Source: an uncultured Pelagibacteraceae bacterium
GTDB taxonomy: Bacteria > Pseudomonadota > Alphaproteobacteria > Pelagibacterales > Pelagibacteraceae
Direction of reading: 5' to 3'
NCBI GenBank assembly: GCA_902620465.1
Contig: CACNIF010000005.1
Location: 30,656-94,655, forward strand
Length of the DNA: 64,000 nucleotides
In this document: positions 53,671 to 64,000 of the stretch, piece after piece
Numbering within the stretch: position 1 is the first letter of the stretch
Layout: the number at the start of each line of letters is the position of its first letter
Translations under genes and position numbers: made by a program
Notes under the pieces: model-generated
The model's input: the letters and a program-made list of their open reading frames with translations, nothing else
Told to the model about the DNA's origin: nothing
Database searches by the model: none

Positions 53671-54660
53671 ATGATTACTGGTAATTTTCCTAATTTGAGA
53701 CTTAGAAGAAGTCGTAAAAATGATTGGTCAAGAAGACTAATAGCTGAAAATAATTTAACGCCTAATGATTTTATACTGCCATTGTTTCTTATAGATGGAA
53801 AAAATAAAAAACAAAGTATTAATTCTATGCCAGGAGTACATCGTTATTCAGTAGATAGATTAAGCTCAGTGGTTGATAAAGCACTTAAATTAAAACTGCC
53901 AATGATTGCTCTATTTCCTTATACTAACAAAAAACATAAAGATAAATTTGGAACTGAAGCTTTAAATGAAGATAATTTAGTTTGTAAAGCTTTACAGTTA
54001 ATCAAAAAAAGATATCAAAATGAGATCGGGATTATGTGTGATGTTGCATTGGATCCATATACTTCACATGGACAAGATGGATTGGTTAATAATAGGTATG
54101 TCTTAAATGATGAAACAGTAGAAATTTTAATAAAACAATCATTGTTACAAGCTGAAATGGGATGTGACGTCATAGCACCATCTGATATGATGGATGGAAG
54201 AATAGGTAAAATTAGAAAATCATTAGATAAAAATGGTTTTAAAATGACACAAATTTTATCTTATGCAATTAAATATGCCTCGAGTTTCTATGGTCCATTT
54301 AGAGATGCAGTTGGCTCTAAAAATATCTTAAAGGGTAATAAAAAGAATTATCAAATGGATTTTAGGAATAGCGATGAAGCTTTAAGGGAAGTTGCCTTAG
54401 ATATCAAAGAAGGTGCTGATATGGTAATGGTTAAACCAGGTATGCCATATTTAGATATTATAAAATCTGTAAAAGAAAAATTTAAAATACCAGTATTTGC
54501 CTATCAAGTGTCCGGTGAGTACACTTTAATATCTAATGCTATTGATAAAGGTTTTGTAAATAATAATGCTATCTTAGAAAGTCTTATTTCATTTAAACGA
54601 TCAGGTGCTAACGCAATTGTTAGCTATTATGCAGATAGGATTGATAAAATATTGGATTGA
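53671..54660 (+). CDS. hemB: Delta-aminolevulinic acid dehydratase
   Basis: MCDVALDPYTSHGQDGLV, VIAPSDMMDGRIGKIR, MVKPGMPYLDI. Confidence 0.97.
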   Translation: MITGNFPNLRLRRSRKNDWSRRLIAENNLTPNDFILPLFLIDGKNKKQSINSMPGVHRYSVDRLSSVVDKALKLKLPMIALFPYTNKKHKDKFGTEALNEDNLVCKALQLIKKRYQNEIGIMCDVALDPYTSHGQDGLVNNRYVLNDETVEILIKQSLLQAEMGCDVIAPSDMMDGRIGKIRKSLDKNGFKMTQILSYAIKYASSFYGPFRDAVGSKNILKGNKKNYQMDFRNSDEALREVALDIKEGADMVMVKPGMPYLDIIKSVKEKFKIPVFAYQVSGEYTLISNAIDKGFVNNNAILESLISFKRSGANAIVSYYADRIDKILD

Positions 54661-55341
54661 TTATTTGAATGTGTTTAAAAACCTTAATCTGTTTAATGGA
54701 TAATTGATATTATTAGGTTTCAATATACTTTTTTCTAAATAATCACCAACTAGTCTTAATCCATCAATTAAAATTTCCTCATTTAAAAAATCCTGATTGT
54801 TATCTATTAAGAAATTTGGAACAATTTTATTTTCTTTTGTAGATTTAACAAAATACTTAACTTCATTATTTATAAGTTCTTTTTTAACTAAATTCTTTAA
54901 CTCAAGATCATAACCAATAACTTTAAAGAATTCTAATTCCCAAAAAATATAATTCTTTATCCAATTTTCTTTTTCTAAAAAAGTGTAAAAATTTTTGATT
55001 AAACTGTAAATCTTTAAATTTTTTTGAGACTCAGCAGTTAAAATTTTGATCAATTGAAAAGCGGAAAAAATACATAGTAGTTTTCTATAATTATCAAAAA
55101 ACACAGGTGTGTAAGCCTTAAGTATTTCAATTTTAAAATTACCAATCTTATTTTCTGTTTTAGAGGAATAATTTACATACAATTGATTTCCTAACTGAAG
55201 ATAATTCTTAATTTTCCTCGAGGTTCCTCCAAAAATAATCCCGGACACTTTTCCATAATTTTTAGTAAAAATTTCGACAATTAACGAATTTTCACTATAT
55301 TTATTTTTTGAAATTAAAAAACCTTCATCATCCCAAGTCAT
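54661..55341 (-). CDS. recO: DNA repair protein RecO
   Basis: MTWDDEGFLISKNKYSENSLIVEIFTKNYGKVSGIIFGG; start at second Met preferred. Confidence 0.88.
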   Translation of the reverse strand: MTWDDEGFLISKNKYSENSLIVEIFTKNYGKVSGIIFGGTSRKIKNYLQLGNQLYVNYSSKTENKIGNFKIEILKAYTPVFFDNYRKLLCIFSAFQLIKILTAESQKNLKIYSLIKNFYTFLEKENWIKNYIFWELEFFKVIGYDLELKNLVKKELINNEVKYFVKSTKENKIVPNFLIDNNQDFLNEEILIDGLRLVGDYLEKSILKPNNINYPLNRLRFLNTFK

Positions 55342-55343
55342 AA

Positions 55344-56006
55344 TTAAATAATATTCTTTAAACAAAGTATTGCTGCATTTTGTTCAGCGTCTTTTTTCGA
55401 TCTACCTTCAGATATAAATAATTTTGTATTAAATAATTTTACACCGACCTTAAATAGTGGTTTGTGTCTTGGACCAGTATTGGATATTAGCTTATAAGTT
55501 GGTAATTTTTTAAATTTTTTAAGAGATAATTCTTGTAATTTTGTTTTTGCATCGATTTCTGTTATCACACTTCTTTCTAAATGTTTTTTCCATAAATTAA
55601 GAATAGTTTTTTCTACAGTTGTAAAACCTCTATCTAAATAAATTGCACCTATTAGGGCTTCACAACTATCAGCAACAACTTTATCCTCAATGATTGTTTT
55701 CTTATTTCTAGGTCTAAAAATTAATATATATTTTTCTAATTCGATTTCATTTGCAATTTGTAAACAGGTTTTTCTGTTAACAAGTGATGCAAATTTTTTA
55801 TCTAAAATACCCTCCTTCTCATTTGGGTAAATTTCTAAAAGTTTTTTAGCAATAACTAGGCCTAAAACTCTGTCACCCAAAAATTCAATTTTTTCATTAT
55901 TATCCTGATTATCAAAACTTTTATGTGTCAGTGATTTTACCAAGAGATTTTTATCTTTAAAATTTACACCTAATTTCTTTTCAAGACTTGTATAGAGTGT
56001 TTTCAT
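55344..56006 (-). CDS. rnc: Ribonuclease III
   Basis: NNEKIEFLGDRVLGLVIA, ADSCEALIGAIYLDRG, C-terminal dsRBD. Confidence 0.95.
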   Translation of the reverse strand: MKTLYTSLEKKLGVNFKDKNLLVKSLTHKSFDNQDNNEKIEFLGDRVLGLVIAKKLLEIYPNEKEGILDKKFASLVNRKTCLQIANEIELEKYILIFRPRNKKTIIEDKVVADSCEALIGAIYLDRGFTTVEKTILNLWKKHLERSVITEIDAKTKLQELSLKKFKKLPTYKLISNTGPRHKPLFKVGVKLFNTKLFISEGRSKKDAEQNAAILCLKNII

Positions 56007-56740
56007 TATCTGATCTTTTTAAAAAATCTATCAAATCTAATTGACTGATCCCATTTCCAAAAATAAAAAATACTTCCAAAAGATCTGTCAGAGGAAAAGA
56101 AAATAAATTGTGCCTTGCCAACTAGATTATCTTTGTGAACGTAGCCTACACTTGATAAATATCTGCTATCTTTTGAGCAATCTCTATTGTCTCCTAAAAA
56201 GAAGTAATTATCTTTAGGCACAATAAAAATATCAGAATTTTGAAAAGATCCATTCTTAAAATAAACTGTTTTATAATCATAGCCATTAGGCAATTTCTCT
56301 TTAAAAGAAAAAACATCAACTATTTTTTTTCCACAAAAAATTTTATCATTATTTGATGTTTTATTTTTAAAAATTATATTATCATTTATATATAATTCAG
56401 AATTTATAAACTGAATTTTGTCTCCTGGAAGACCAATTAATCTTTTTATGTAATCAGTTCTGTTATCTGCCGGTGTTTTAAAAACAACTACATCACCTCT
56501 TTTAGGTTCATTAAAAAAAATCCTACCTTTGAAGATTGGTGGACTAAATGGAAAAGAATGTTTGCTGTAACCAAAAGAATATTTACTGACAAACAATCTA
56601 TCTCCAACTAAAAGGTTAGGCTCCATTGACGAGGAGGGTATATAAAATGGTTGAATAATTATAGATCTAATAAAAATAGCTATTATTAGTGCATAAAAAA
56701 ATGTTTTGGTGTTTTCAATTAGAAAATTTTTATTAAACAT
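56006..56740 (-). CDS. lepB: Signal peptidase I
   Basis: IPSSSMEPNLLVGDRL, YIKRLIGLPGDKI, FLGDNRDCSKDSR. Confidence 0.96.
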   Translation of the reverse strand: MFNKNFLIENTKTFFYALIIAIFIRSIIIQPFYIPSSSMEPNLLVGDRLFVSKYSFGYSKHSFPFSPPIFKGRIFFNEPKRGDVVVFKTPADNRTDYIKRLIGLPGDKIQFINSELYINDNIIFKNKTSNNDKIFCGKKIVDVFSFKEKLPNGYDYKTVYFKNGSFQNSDIFIVPKDNYFFLGDNRDCSKDSRYLSSVGYVHKDNLVGKAQFIFFSSDRSFGSIFYFWKWDQSIRFDRFFKKIR

Positions 56741-57126
56741 TATTGTTTTTGAATAATTGTAAATGCTATTGAATAGTCTTTTTCATCAGAAATTGAAAGG
56801 AACAAATGGTAATTTTTAACTTTAAATTTTTTATAAATAAGATTACCAATTTTTTTTGTTTTACGAAAATAAGGCTTGCCGAATTTATCATTTAGAACTT
56901 CAATATCTTTAAAGTTAAGATTATCTCTAATTCCAGTACCTAAAGATTTAGAAAAAGATTCTTTTGCTGCAAATCTTTTTGCAAAAAAAGCTATTTTCAT
57001 ATTTTTTTTTTTTGAAAAATTTATTTCATTTTTACTAAAAGTTCGAAGTATAAAGTTGCCTTTTCTTGTTAGGATCTTAAATCTGTTATTCTTAACTATA
57101 TCTACGCCTACACCTAAAATTTTCAT
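56740..57126 (-). CDS. acpS: Holo-[acyl-carrier-protein] synthase
   Basis: MKILGVGVDIVKNNRF, FAKRFAAKESFSKSLGTGI, FLSISDEKDYSIAF. Confidence 0.93.
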   Translation of the reverse strand: MKILGVGVDIVKNNRFKILTRKGNFILRTFSKNEINFSKKKNMKIAFFAKRFAAKESFSKSLGTGIRDNLNFKDIEVLNDKFGKPYFRKTKKIGNLIYKKFKVKNYHLFLSISDEKDYSIAFTIIQKQ

Positions 57127-57127
57127 G

Positions 57128-57844
57128 TTACTTAATGATAGTCTTAAATTTTTTAACCACATTCTTGAAACCCATAAAAATCGACTCCCCTATTATAAAA
57201 TGTCCAATATTAAACTCTTCTATCTCTTTTATACTAGTTAAAATTTTTGTTGTTTTGTAGTCAAGACCATGTCCAGCATGTACTTCTATTCCCAAATCAT
57301 TTGCGAGATAAGAGCATTCTTTAATTCTCTTTAATTCATTCGAAAAATTTTTTCGTTTTTTTACTAAATTGGATAACTTACCAGTGTGTATTTCAACACA
57401 ATCAGCGCTAATTGCTTTTGATATTTTAATGTCTTTCAAAGAAGGATTAACAAAAAGACTAGTTCTAATATCTAATCGTTTAAATTTTTTAATTATATTT
57501 TGTATTATATTTCTATTTTTAATTAAATCTAAACCACCTTCAGTAGTTATTTCTTTTCTCTTTTCAGGAACAATACAAATAAAATTAGGTTTTATTTTCA
57601 TTGCGTTTTTAACAATATCTGAATTAGTAGAAATTTCTAAATTTACCAGTAATCCTTTTATAGAACATATTCTTTTTGCATCAGCATCATTAATATGTCT
57701 TCTATCTTCTCTTAAATGAATTGTAATTGAATCTACCCCAACTTTTTTAGCAAATTTGGCAGCGTAAACTGGATCGGGATGATTTTCACCTCTAGCATTT
57801 CTTAAAGTTGCTACATGATCTATATTTACCCCTAAACGTTTCAT
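57128..57844 (-). CDS. pdxJ: Pyridoxine 5'-phosphate synthase
   Basis: LGVNIDHVATLRNARGENHPDPV, TIHLREDRRHI, EVHAGHGLDY. Confidence 0.97.
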   Translation of the reverse strand: MKRLGVNIDHVATLRNARGENHPDPVYAAKFAKKVGVDSITIHLREDRRHINDADAKRICSIKGLLVNLEISTNSDIVKNAMKIKPNFICIVPEKRKEITTEGGLDLIKNRNIIQNIIKKFKRLDIRTSLFVNPSLKDIKISKAISADCVEIHTGKLSNLVKKRKNFSNELKRIKECSYLANDLGIEVHAGHGLDYKTTKILTSIKEIEEFNIGHFIIGESIFMGFKNVVKKFKTIIK

Positions 57845-58428
57845 TTTGTAAATCTACTCCCTGGAGTTGTTATAGGAATAAGCTTTAAACTATTTGGTAT
57901 TTGTTTTTTATTAAAAACTGGCACATCTATTTTAAGATGAGAAATAATTTTACTTTTTATTTTTAGATTTCTTTTATTTGACCTGTCAATTATAGAGGCA
58001 AATCCTATTAATTTTGCGTTAGCTTTTTTTATTAATTTGACACATTCGATACTGGACTTTCCTGTAGTAATAACATCTTCAATTATTAAAACCTTTGATC
58101 CTTTTCTTATCTTAAATCCTCTTCTTAGTGTAAATTTACCCTTTACTCTTTCACAAAAAATAGTTTCTTTTTTTAAAATTCTACCTATTTCATAACCAAT
58201 TATTATGCCTCCCATTGCTGGAGATAGAATAAGATCAAATTTACTAAAATTTTTTTTAATCTTGCTAGCCAGAGATTTGCATATTTTTTCAGCTAAATGA
58301 GGAAAACTTAAAAGTTTTGCACATTGAATGTATTTTGAAGAATGTAGACCAGATGATAATACAAAATGTCCTTCTAAGAGCGCATCAGTTTTTCTTAAAA
58401 TATTTAAGGATTTTTTGTGTGAAAGCAT
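57841..58428 (-). CDS. pyrE: Orotate phosphoribosyltransferase
   Basis: GHFVLSSGLHSSKYIQ, VLIIEDVITTGKSSIECV PRPP-binding motif. Confidence 0.94.
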   Translation of the reverse strand: MLSHKKSLNILRKTDALLEGHFVLSSGLHSSKYIQCAKLLSFPHLAEKICKSLASKIKKNFSKFDLILSPAMGGIIIGYEIGRILKKETIFCERVKGKFTLRRGFKIRKGSKVLIIEDVITTGKSSIECVKLIKKANAKLIGFASIIDRSNKRNLKIKSKIISHLKIDVPVFNKKQIPNSLKLIPITTPGSRFTK

Positions 58429-60130
58429 TTCTTTTATCTTCGTGTCTGATTATCTTAAATTTTATACCTTTTTGTTTAAGCTCTGCAATAAAATTAGTAA
58501 AATTTTTAAGATCTCTTATTATAAGTTGAAACTTGAAATTAATATAATTAGGGTTTTTTCCAACCATCTCAAGATTTGATATATTTAATTTATGTTGACC
58601 TATGAGTGAACTAACATTACCTAATTGACCTGGTTTATCAGGTAAAGAAATCCAAAGAGTGGTATTGTATTTTTTTACTCTTTCCTGTTTTTTTTCTCCT
58701 TTATCATGCCAATACTTTCTAATAGCAGATCTAGCCTTACCTGTTTTAGTAATTGGTATCCAATGTAGTGATGGAGAATTATTTTTAGATGTTATAATCT
58801 TTACCGTATCTCCGTTTCTTAAAATACTTTGTAATTCTCCTTTGTTACCATTGATCTCACAACCAACAGCCGTATCACCTATTTTTGTGTGTACTGCATA
58901 TGCAAAATCAATTGGTGTTGCATTTTTTGGCAACTTAATCACAGATCCTTTAGGCGTAAAACAAAACACATTTTCTTGGAACATTTGCATTTTAGTATAT
59001 TCATACGAATGTTCAGGATTTTCATTTTTTTCTATAATCTCGACTAAATCTTTTAACCAATCATACTCTTTCCATGTTAAAGAATTAAATTTTTCTGAAG
59101 ATTTATATTGCCAGTGCGATGCTATCCCCCGCTCAGCAAAATCGTGCATTTTTTTTGTTCGTATTTGTATTTCTATTGGTTTTTTATAAGACCCAATTAC
59201 TGCGGTGTGTATTGACTTATACCCGTTAATTTTCGGTGATGATATATAATCTTTGAATTTTCCTGGAATACAATTCCACTTTTTATGAAGTATTCCTAAA
59301 GTTTTATAACAATCATCTATATTATCTAGAATAATTCTAAATCCAATTATATCCGTGATTTGCTCTAACGAGACTCTTTTCTTTTGAACTTTTCTCCAAA
59401 TTGAAAAAGGAGTTTTTTCTCTACCAAAAATTTTTGACTGAATATTATTCTTAAATAATAATATACTAATTTCATTTGATAATGTTTCAAAAATATCTTT
59501 TTTGTCTAATTTTATTTCATCTAATCGTTTTTGAATTAATGACCTTGCATCATTATTCAAAATCTCAAAAGATAAATCTTCTAATTCATCTCTAATTCTA
59601 TGCATACCCATTCTGTCAGCTAGAGGTGCATATATTTCCATTGTTTCCTGAGCTATTCTTTGTCTTTTATCTTTTTTTTTAATTGCTTTAATGGTTCTCA
59701 TATTGTGTAAGCGATCAGCAATTTTAACTAATAAAACTCTAATATCTTTTGATGTAGCTAAAATTAACTTTCTAAAGTTTTCCGCTTTTGAGTTCGGTGA
59801 TGCAGTATTTTCAAATACAGAAATTTTTGTTACTCCATCAACTAAATCAGCCACTTCAATTCCAAACTCTCCTTTGATCGTCTCATAGGTTGCATACGTA
59901 TCCTCGATAGTATCGTGTAATAAACCAGTTGTTATAGTTGCACTATCTAACTTTAAATCTGTTAAAATATTTGCTACTTCAATTGGATGAACCGAATATG
60001 GATCTCCTGATGCTCTTTTTTGATTCTCGTGCGCCTTAACTGCAAAATCGTAAGCTTTATTTAGTTTATCAGGATTCAAAAATTTATTATAATTTTTGAC
60101 CTTATTTATAAGTTCTTCAGAATTTAACAT
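58385..60130 (-). CDS. spoT: RelA/SpoT homologue (bifunctional (p)ppGpp synthetase/hydrolase)
   Basis: HD domain GLLHDTIEDT, synthetase region NGYKSIHTAVIG, TGS domain FTPKGSVIKLPKNATPIDFAYAVH. Confidence 0.95.
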   Translation of the reverse strand: MLNSEELINKVKNYNKFLNPDKLNKAYDFAVKAHENQKRASGDPYSVHPIEVANILTDLKLDSATITTGLLHDTIEDTYATYETIKGEFGIEVADLVDGVTKISVFENTASPNSKAENFRKLILATSKDIRVLLVKIADRLHNMRTIKAIKKKDKRQRIAQETMEIYAPLADRMGMHRIRDELEDLSFEILNNDARSLIQKRLDEIKLDKKDIFETLSNEISILLFKNNIQSKIFGREKTPFSIWRKVQKKRVSLEQITDIIGFRIILDNIDDCYKTLGILHKKWNCIPGKFKDYISSPKINGYKSIHTAVIGSYKKPIEIQIRTKKMHDFAERGIASHWQYKSSEKFNSLTWKEYDWLKDLVEIIEKNENPEHSYEYTKMQMFQENVFCFTPKGSVIKLPKNATPIDFAYAVHTKIGDTAVGCEINGNKGELQSILRNGDTVKIITSKNNSPSLHWIPITKTGKARSAIRKYWHDKGEKKQERVKKYNTTLWISLPDKPGQLGNVSSLIGQHKLNISNLEMVGKNPNYINFKFQLIIRDLKNFTNFIAELKQKGIKFKIIRHEDKRNAFTQKILKYFKKN

Positions 60131-60149
60131 TCTTAATTATATCATTAAT

Positions 60150-60647
60150 TCAAACAAGTTTAATAGATCTAATGTCACTATTTGACAAAGAAAAAATAAG
60201 ATTTTTTATATATCGTTTGGAATTAGGGTATCTCCAATTCTTTTCTATTTCAAATAATGGTATTAATACAAAGTTTCTAAGGTGCATTCTAGGATGGGGA
60301 ACATTTATGTCATTAACAGTAATTTTTTGATTATAATCAATAATATCAATATCACATGTACGTGGCGAATTTTTAGGAGCCTTTTTTCTTCCTAAAGATG
60401 TTTCTATCTGCTTACAAATTTTAAATAGTTCTAATATTTTCAGATCTGATGAAACTTTTAAGATAATATTATAAAATTTTGGATTGTTTGGATTTGGCCA
60501 AGATAAAGTTTCGTAGTAATTAGAGGATTTAATTATATTTATACCTTTGGAATATAATTTAAATTTAGTTTTTTCTATATTTTTTTTTCTGTTGCCAAGA
60601 TTAGATCCAATACTTAAATAAATAATTTTAGCTTGTTTTTCTGACAT
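60150..60647 (-). CDS. folK: 2-amino-4-hydroxy-6-hydroxymethyldihydropteridine diphosphokinase
   Basis: [46 protein letters not shown]; start MSEKQAK preferred. Confidence 0.95.
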   Translation of the reverse strand: MSEKQAKIIYLSIGSNLGNRKKNIEKTKFKLYSKGINIIKSSNYYETLSWPNPNNPKFYNIILKVSSDLKILELFKICKQIETSLGRKKAPKNSPRTCDIDIIDYNQKITVNDINVPHPRMHLRNFVLIPLFEIEKNWRYPNSKRYIKNLIFSLSNSDIRSIKLV

Positions 60648-61098
60648 ATCTTGCCTTATCACGATTCCAATCTCTTCTTTTAATCGCAGCTCTTTTATCA
60701 AATTGTTTTTTTCCTTTAGCGACAGCTAACTCAATTTTAGCTTTACCTTTCTTAAAATACATTTTTGTTGGAATTATTGTGAAACCTTCTCTTTGCATTT
60801 TACCTATAAGTTTATTTATTTCTCTTTTATTTAGTAAAAGTTTTCTTTCATCCAGAGGTTTGTGATTTATGTAACTTGCTTCTTTGTAAGATGCTATGTG
60901 AGAATTAATTAAAACAATTTCTCCATTTTTTTCAACAGCGTAAGAATCTGCTATATTAACTTTTCCTTGCCTTAAAGATTTGATCTCCGAACCTTTTAGA
61001 ACAATTCCAGCCTCTAAGAGACTTTCAAAAAAATAATTAAAACTGGCTTTTCTATTTAAACAGATTATTTTTAAACCTTGATTGGTTTTTTTTTTCAT
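60628..61098 (-). CDS. smpB: SsrA-binding protein
   Basis: [42 protein letters not shown]. Confidence 0.96.
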   Translation of the reverse strand: MKKKTNQGLKIICLNRKASFNYFFESLLEAGIVLKGSEIKSLRQGKVNIADSYAVEKNGEIVLINSHIASYKEASYINHKPLDERKLLLNKREINKLIGKMQREGFTIIPTKMYFKKGKAKIELAVAKGKKQFDKRAAIKRRDWNRDKARYVRKTS

Positions 61099-61979
61099 TA
61101 AATCAAGTTAGATGACCGGAGAGCTCTTTCCACAATATCTTTTGTTTTTTCTGTAACTTTAACTAATGGAAGTCTCACATCATCATTGCAAAGATTTAAT
61201 AATTTTGCCGCATATTTAACTGGACTTGGATTGCTCTCAACAAACATTGCACTATGTAAAGGCTGTAATATTTCATCTAATTTTGCAGTTTCTTGAATTG
61301 ATTTGTCATCATTTTTTACAGAATTTTCTTGAAATTCAGAACATAATTTAGGTGCTATATTAGCTGTAACGCTTATAGCTCCAACACCTCCCCTTTTATT
61401 AAAGTCCATTGCATTGTCGTCATTTCCAGTTAATTGAATAAATTCTTTTCCCATTTTTTCCAATGTTTGATTTACTCTATTTAAGTCTCCTGTAGCATCC
61501 TTTACACCAACGATATTTTCTAATTCAAATAATCTTGCCATCGTATCTAAAGACATATCAATTACGGATCTTCCTGGAATATTATAAATCAGTATTGGTA
61601 TCCCACAATTATCATTAATAGCTTTGTAATGTTGATACAAACCTTCTTGTGTTGGTTTATTATAATATGGAGTAACCACGAGAGCTCCATTTGCACCTAT
61701 TTTTTCAGCATGTTTTGTTAGAGAAATTGCCTCCTTTGTGGAATTAGATCCAGTTCCAGCAATAACAGGTAATTTACCATTACTCTCTTTAACGCATAGT
61801 TCAATTACTTTTTGATGCTCTTCATGACTTAAAGTTGGTGACTCCCCAGTTGTACCAGCGGGTACTAGACCATTTGTGCCATTTTCGATGTGAAAATGTA
61901 TTAACTTGATATAATTTTCCTCATCAAGTTGATTATTTTTAAATGGAGTGACTAAAGCAACATTTGAACCTTTAAACAT
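61098..61979 (-). CDS. dapA: 4-hydroxy-tetrahydrodipicolinate synthase
   Basis: [49 protein letters not shown]. Confidence 0.96.
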   Translation of the reverse strand: MFKGSNVALVTPFKNNQLDEENYIKLIHFHIENGTNGLVPAGTTGESPTLSHEEHQKVIELCVKESNGKLPVIAGTGSNSTKEAISLTKHAEKIGANGALVVTPYYNKPTQEGLYQHYKAINDNCGIPILIYNIPGRSVIDMSLDTMARLFELENIVGVKDATGDLNRVNQTLEKMGKEFIQLTGNDDNAMDFNKRGGVGAISVTANIAPKLCSEFQENSVKNDDKSIQETAKLDEILQPLHSAMFVESNPSPVKYAAKLLNLCNDDVRLPLVKVTEKTKDIVERALRSSNLI

Positions 61980-62022
61980 AAATACTTATAACATAGTCTA
62001 AAGATTCATATAGTAAAAGAAT

Positions 62023-64000
62023 ATGTTTAAAAAATTCTTATTAATTATTGGTTTGATTGTAATTTTTAATCAGTCTACTCAAACATTTGCAGAAATAATA
62101 CCATTAAAAAAGCCTATACAAAGTAAAAAGGAAGAAGAAAAGAAACTCCTTGTAGATGTCTTAAAACCATTGAAAAAACCATCAACTAAAAAAGTCATTA
62201 AAAACGAGCAGAAACAGACTGATTACAAAAAGGTTACAGAGAAAAAGGTGAATATAGGTATAATTCTACCTAAAAAAAACCTTTGATAGCAGGGGTAAAA
62301 AAAGACGCTCCAGTTAAAAAATCAAAATATTACAGTAAAAAAGATTTTGCATTAGCAAAAAAAGCTTTAAGTGAAATGAAACAAGCAAAGTGGACCTCTG
62401 CTTTAAAAACTTCAAAAAGAGCTAGGGATAAATCAATTTACAATTTCATACAATGGAGACATCTCTTAACAAAAGGAAATAAAGCCTCATATTATGAATA
62501 TAAAGCATTTATTGATGCTAATGAGGATTACCCGAGAATAGGTAGAATTAAATATTTAGCAGAACATAAACTTTCAACAGATACTGTATCACCAAAAAAG
62601 ATTATAAATTGGTTTGAAACTAACGAACCATTGAGCGGTTTTGGAAAAATGATATTAGGAGAAAGCTATATTCTACTAGGCAATAAGCAAAAGGGAATTT
62701 CTTTTATTAAAAAAGGATGGATCACAGCCGAACTCAACAGATCCGAACTTAAATTTTATAGGAAAAAATTTAAAAAATATCTAAATTCTGACGATTATAT
62801 TAAAAGAGCAGATTACCTTGCCTGGAATAATAAATATTGGGATTTAAAGAGACTTTTAAGATATTTACCAAAAGATTATCAGCTTTTATACACAGCAAGG
62901 CAACTTTTGATGAGTAAGTCATATGGTGTAGATAATGCTATTGCAAAAGTACCTACTAAATTTAAAAATGATGCAGGATTAAATTACGACAGGCTAAAAT
63001 GGAGACGAAAAAGAGGTAGAGTTGATAGTTCTCTGGAAATTTTATTAAAGATCAATAATACAAAAAACTATTTAGTTAGACCTGACAAGTGGTGGATAGA
63101 GAGAGAAATTATTTCAAGATCGCTTATTTATAAAAAAAAGTTTGAATTAGCTTATAAAGTTTCAAGTAATCATGCATTAACTGAAGGACCTGAATATGCA
63201 TCAGCTGAGTGGATGAGTGGATGGATAGCACTAAGTTTTTTAAATGATCCATTATTAGCAAAAGATCATTTTGAAAACTTTTATAATAATGTAGGTTATC
63301 CCATAAGTGTATCTCGTGGTGCTTATTGGTTAGGAAAGACATACCAAAAAATTGGCGAAAAAGACTTGGCTATTGAATGGCTTCAAAAGGCTGCAGGATT
63401 TTTAACTACTTATTATGGTCAATTAGCATTTATGGAGCTAAATCCTGATAAAACTTTTGAACTTACAAAAGATTTGGAGGTTTCGAAAGAATATAAAGAT
63501 TATTTTTTTAAAAAAGAATTAGTAAAAATAATTTATCTTCTCGATGAACTCAATAACGACAAATACACCAAACATATTCTTCGTCATCTAGCTAATGATA
63601 ATATCGAGAATGGAAGTGAAATTTTGGCTGCACAGCTGGCTACTAGTATTGATAGGTTTGATTTTGCGATTCAAATTGCAAAAATAGCTTCATATGAAAA
63701 AAGATTTCATAATAAATTCAATTATCCAATTATAAGTACACCCAAATATATAAATGGAAGAAAAATTCCAGAAACTGCTTTTATTTTATCAATAATAAGA
63801 CAAGAGAGTGAATTTGATTTAAGCGCCAATAGTCATGCAGGTGCAAAAGGTTTAATGCAACTAATGCCATACACTGCAAAAGTGGTTGCCAAACAAGCAA
63901 AGCTTCCTTATTCAAAATCAAGGCTAACAAAGGATGCAGAGTACAATATAAATCTTGGATCACATTATATAGCTGGTTTAATTCTTAATTATGATGGAGC
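62023..64000 (+). CDS. Soluble lytic murein transglycosylase (Slt-like), split by an apparent frameshift at 62272-62280; 3' end outside window
   Basis: 62023-62286 encodes signal peptide plus K/P-rich linker then TGA; an uninterrupted frame from 62280 to the window edge encodes PLIAGVKKDAP...AFILSIIRQESEFDLSANSHAGAKGLMQLMPYTA...YNINLGSHYIAGLIL (SLT catalytic domain). Confidence 0.88.

Noticed and set aside
57369-57719. 116-aa ORF on + strand opposite pdxJ
   Set aside because: Antisense shadow of pdxJ; hydrophobic bias is expected from reverse-complemented AT-rich codons.
58659-59189. 176-aa ORF on + strand opposite spoT
   Set aside because: Antisense to the conserved RelA/SpoT synthetase region; no supporting motif.
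63124-63342. Minus-strand ORFs (63124-63342, 63781-63963) at the right edge
   Set aside because: They overlap the long + strand SLT transglycosylase frame, which has clear catalytic-domain motifs; the track omits that frame because its stop lies beyond the window.

Overview
AT-rich, very gene-dense alphaproteobacterial window. Composition, tiny intergenic gaps and gene order suggest a SAR11/Pelagibacterales-type genome (inference; no search was run). Most of it is core housekeeping: secF, uvrA, ssb, gyrA, coaD, tgt, recG, tmk-holB-metG-tatD, nhaA, hom, argC, rplM-rpsI, plsX-rpmF, hppA, the rib operon, glyA, hemB, and recO-rnc-lepB-acpS-pdxJ-pyrE-spoT-folK-smpB-dapA. There are four tRNAs (Lys, Ser, Pro, Glu). 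The accessory-looking segment is about 26.95-32.27 kb: GIY-YIG protein, two glycosyltransferase-type genes, a tyrosine recombinase, a 57-aa membrane ORF, an unassigned structured RNA ending in a strong intrinsic terminator directly before an MGMT-like gene, and an unusually long non-coding stretch. The strongest leads are: (1) the structured RNA at ~31.34-31.53 kb with a possible kissing-loop fold; (2) a 14-bp/7-nt-spacer inverted repeat abutting the recombinase start, resembling a tyrosine-recombinase core site; (3) a lytic transglycosylase gene at the right edge split by a frameshift at an A8C tract that matches a canonical -1 slippery heptamer (A AAA AAC).
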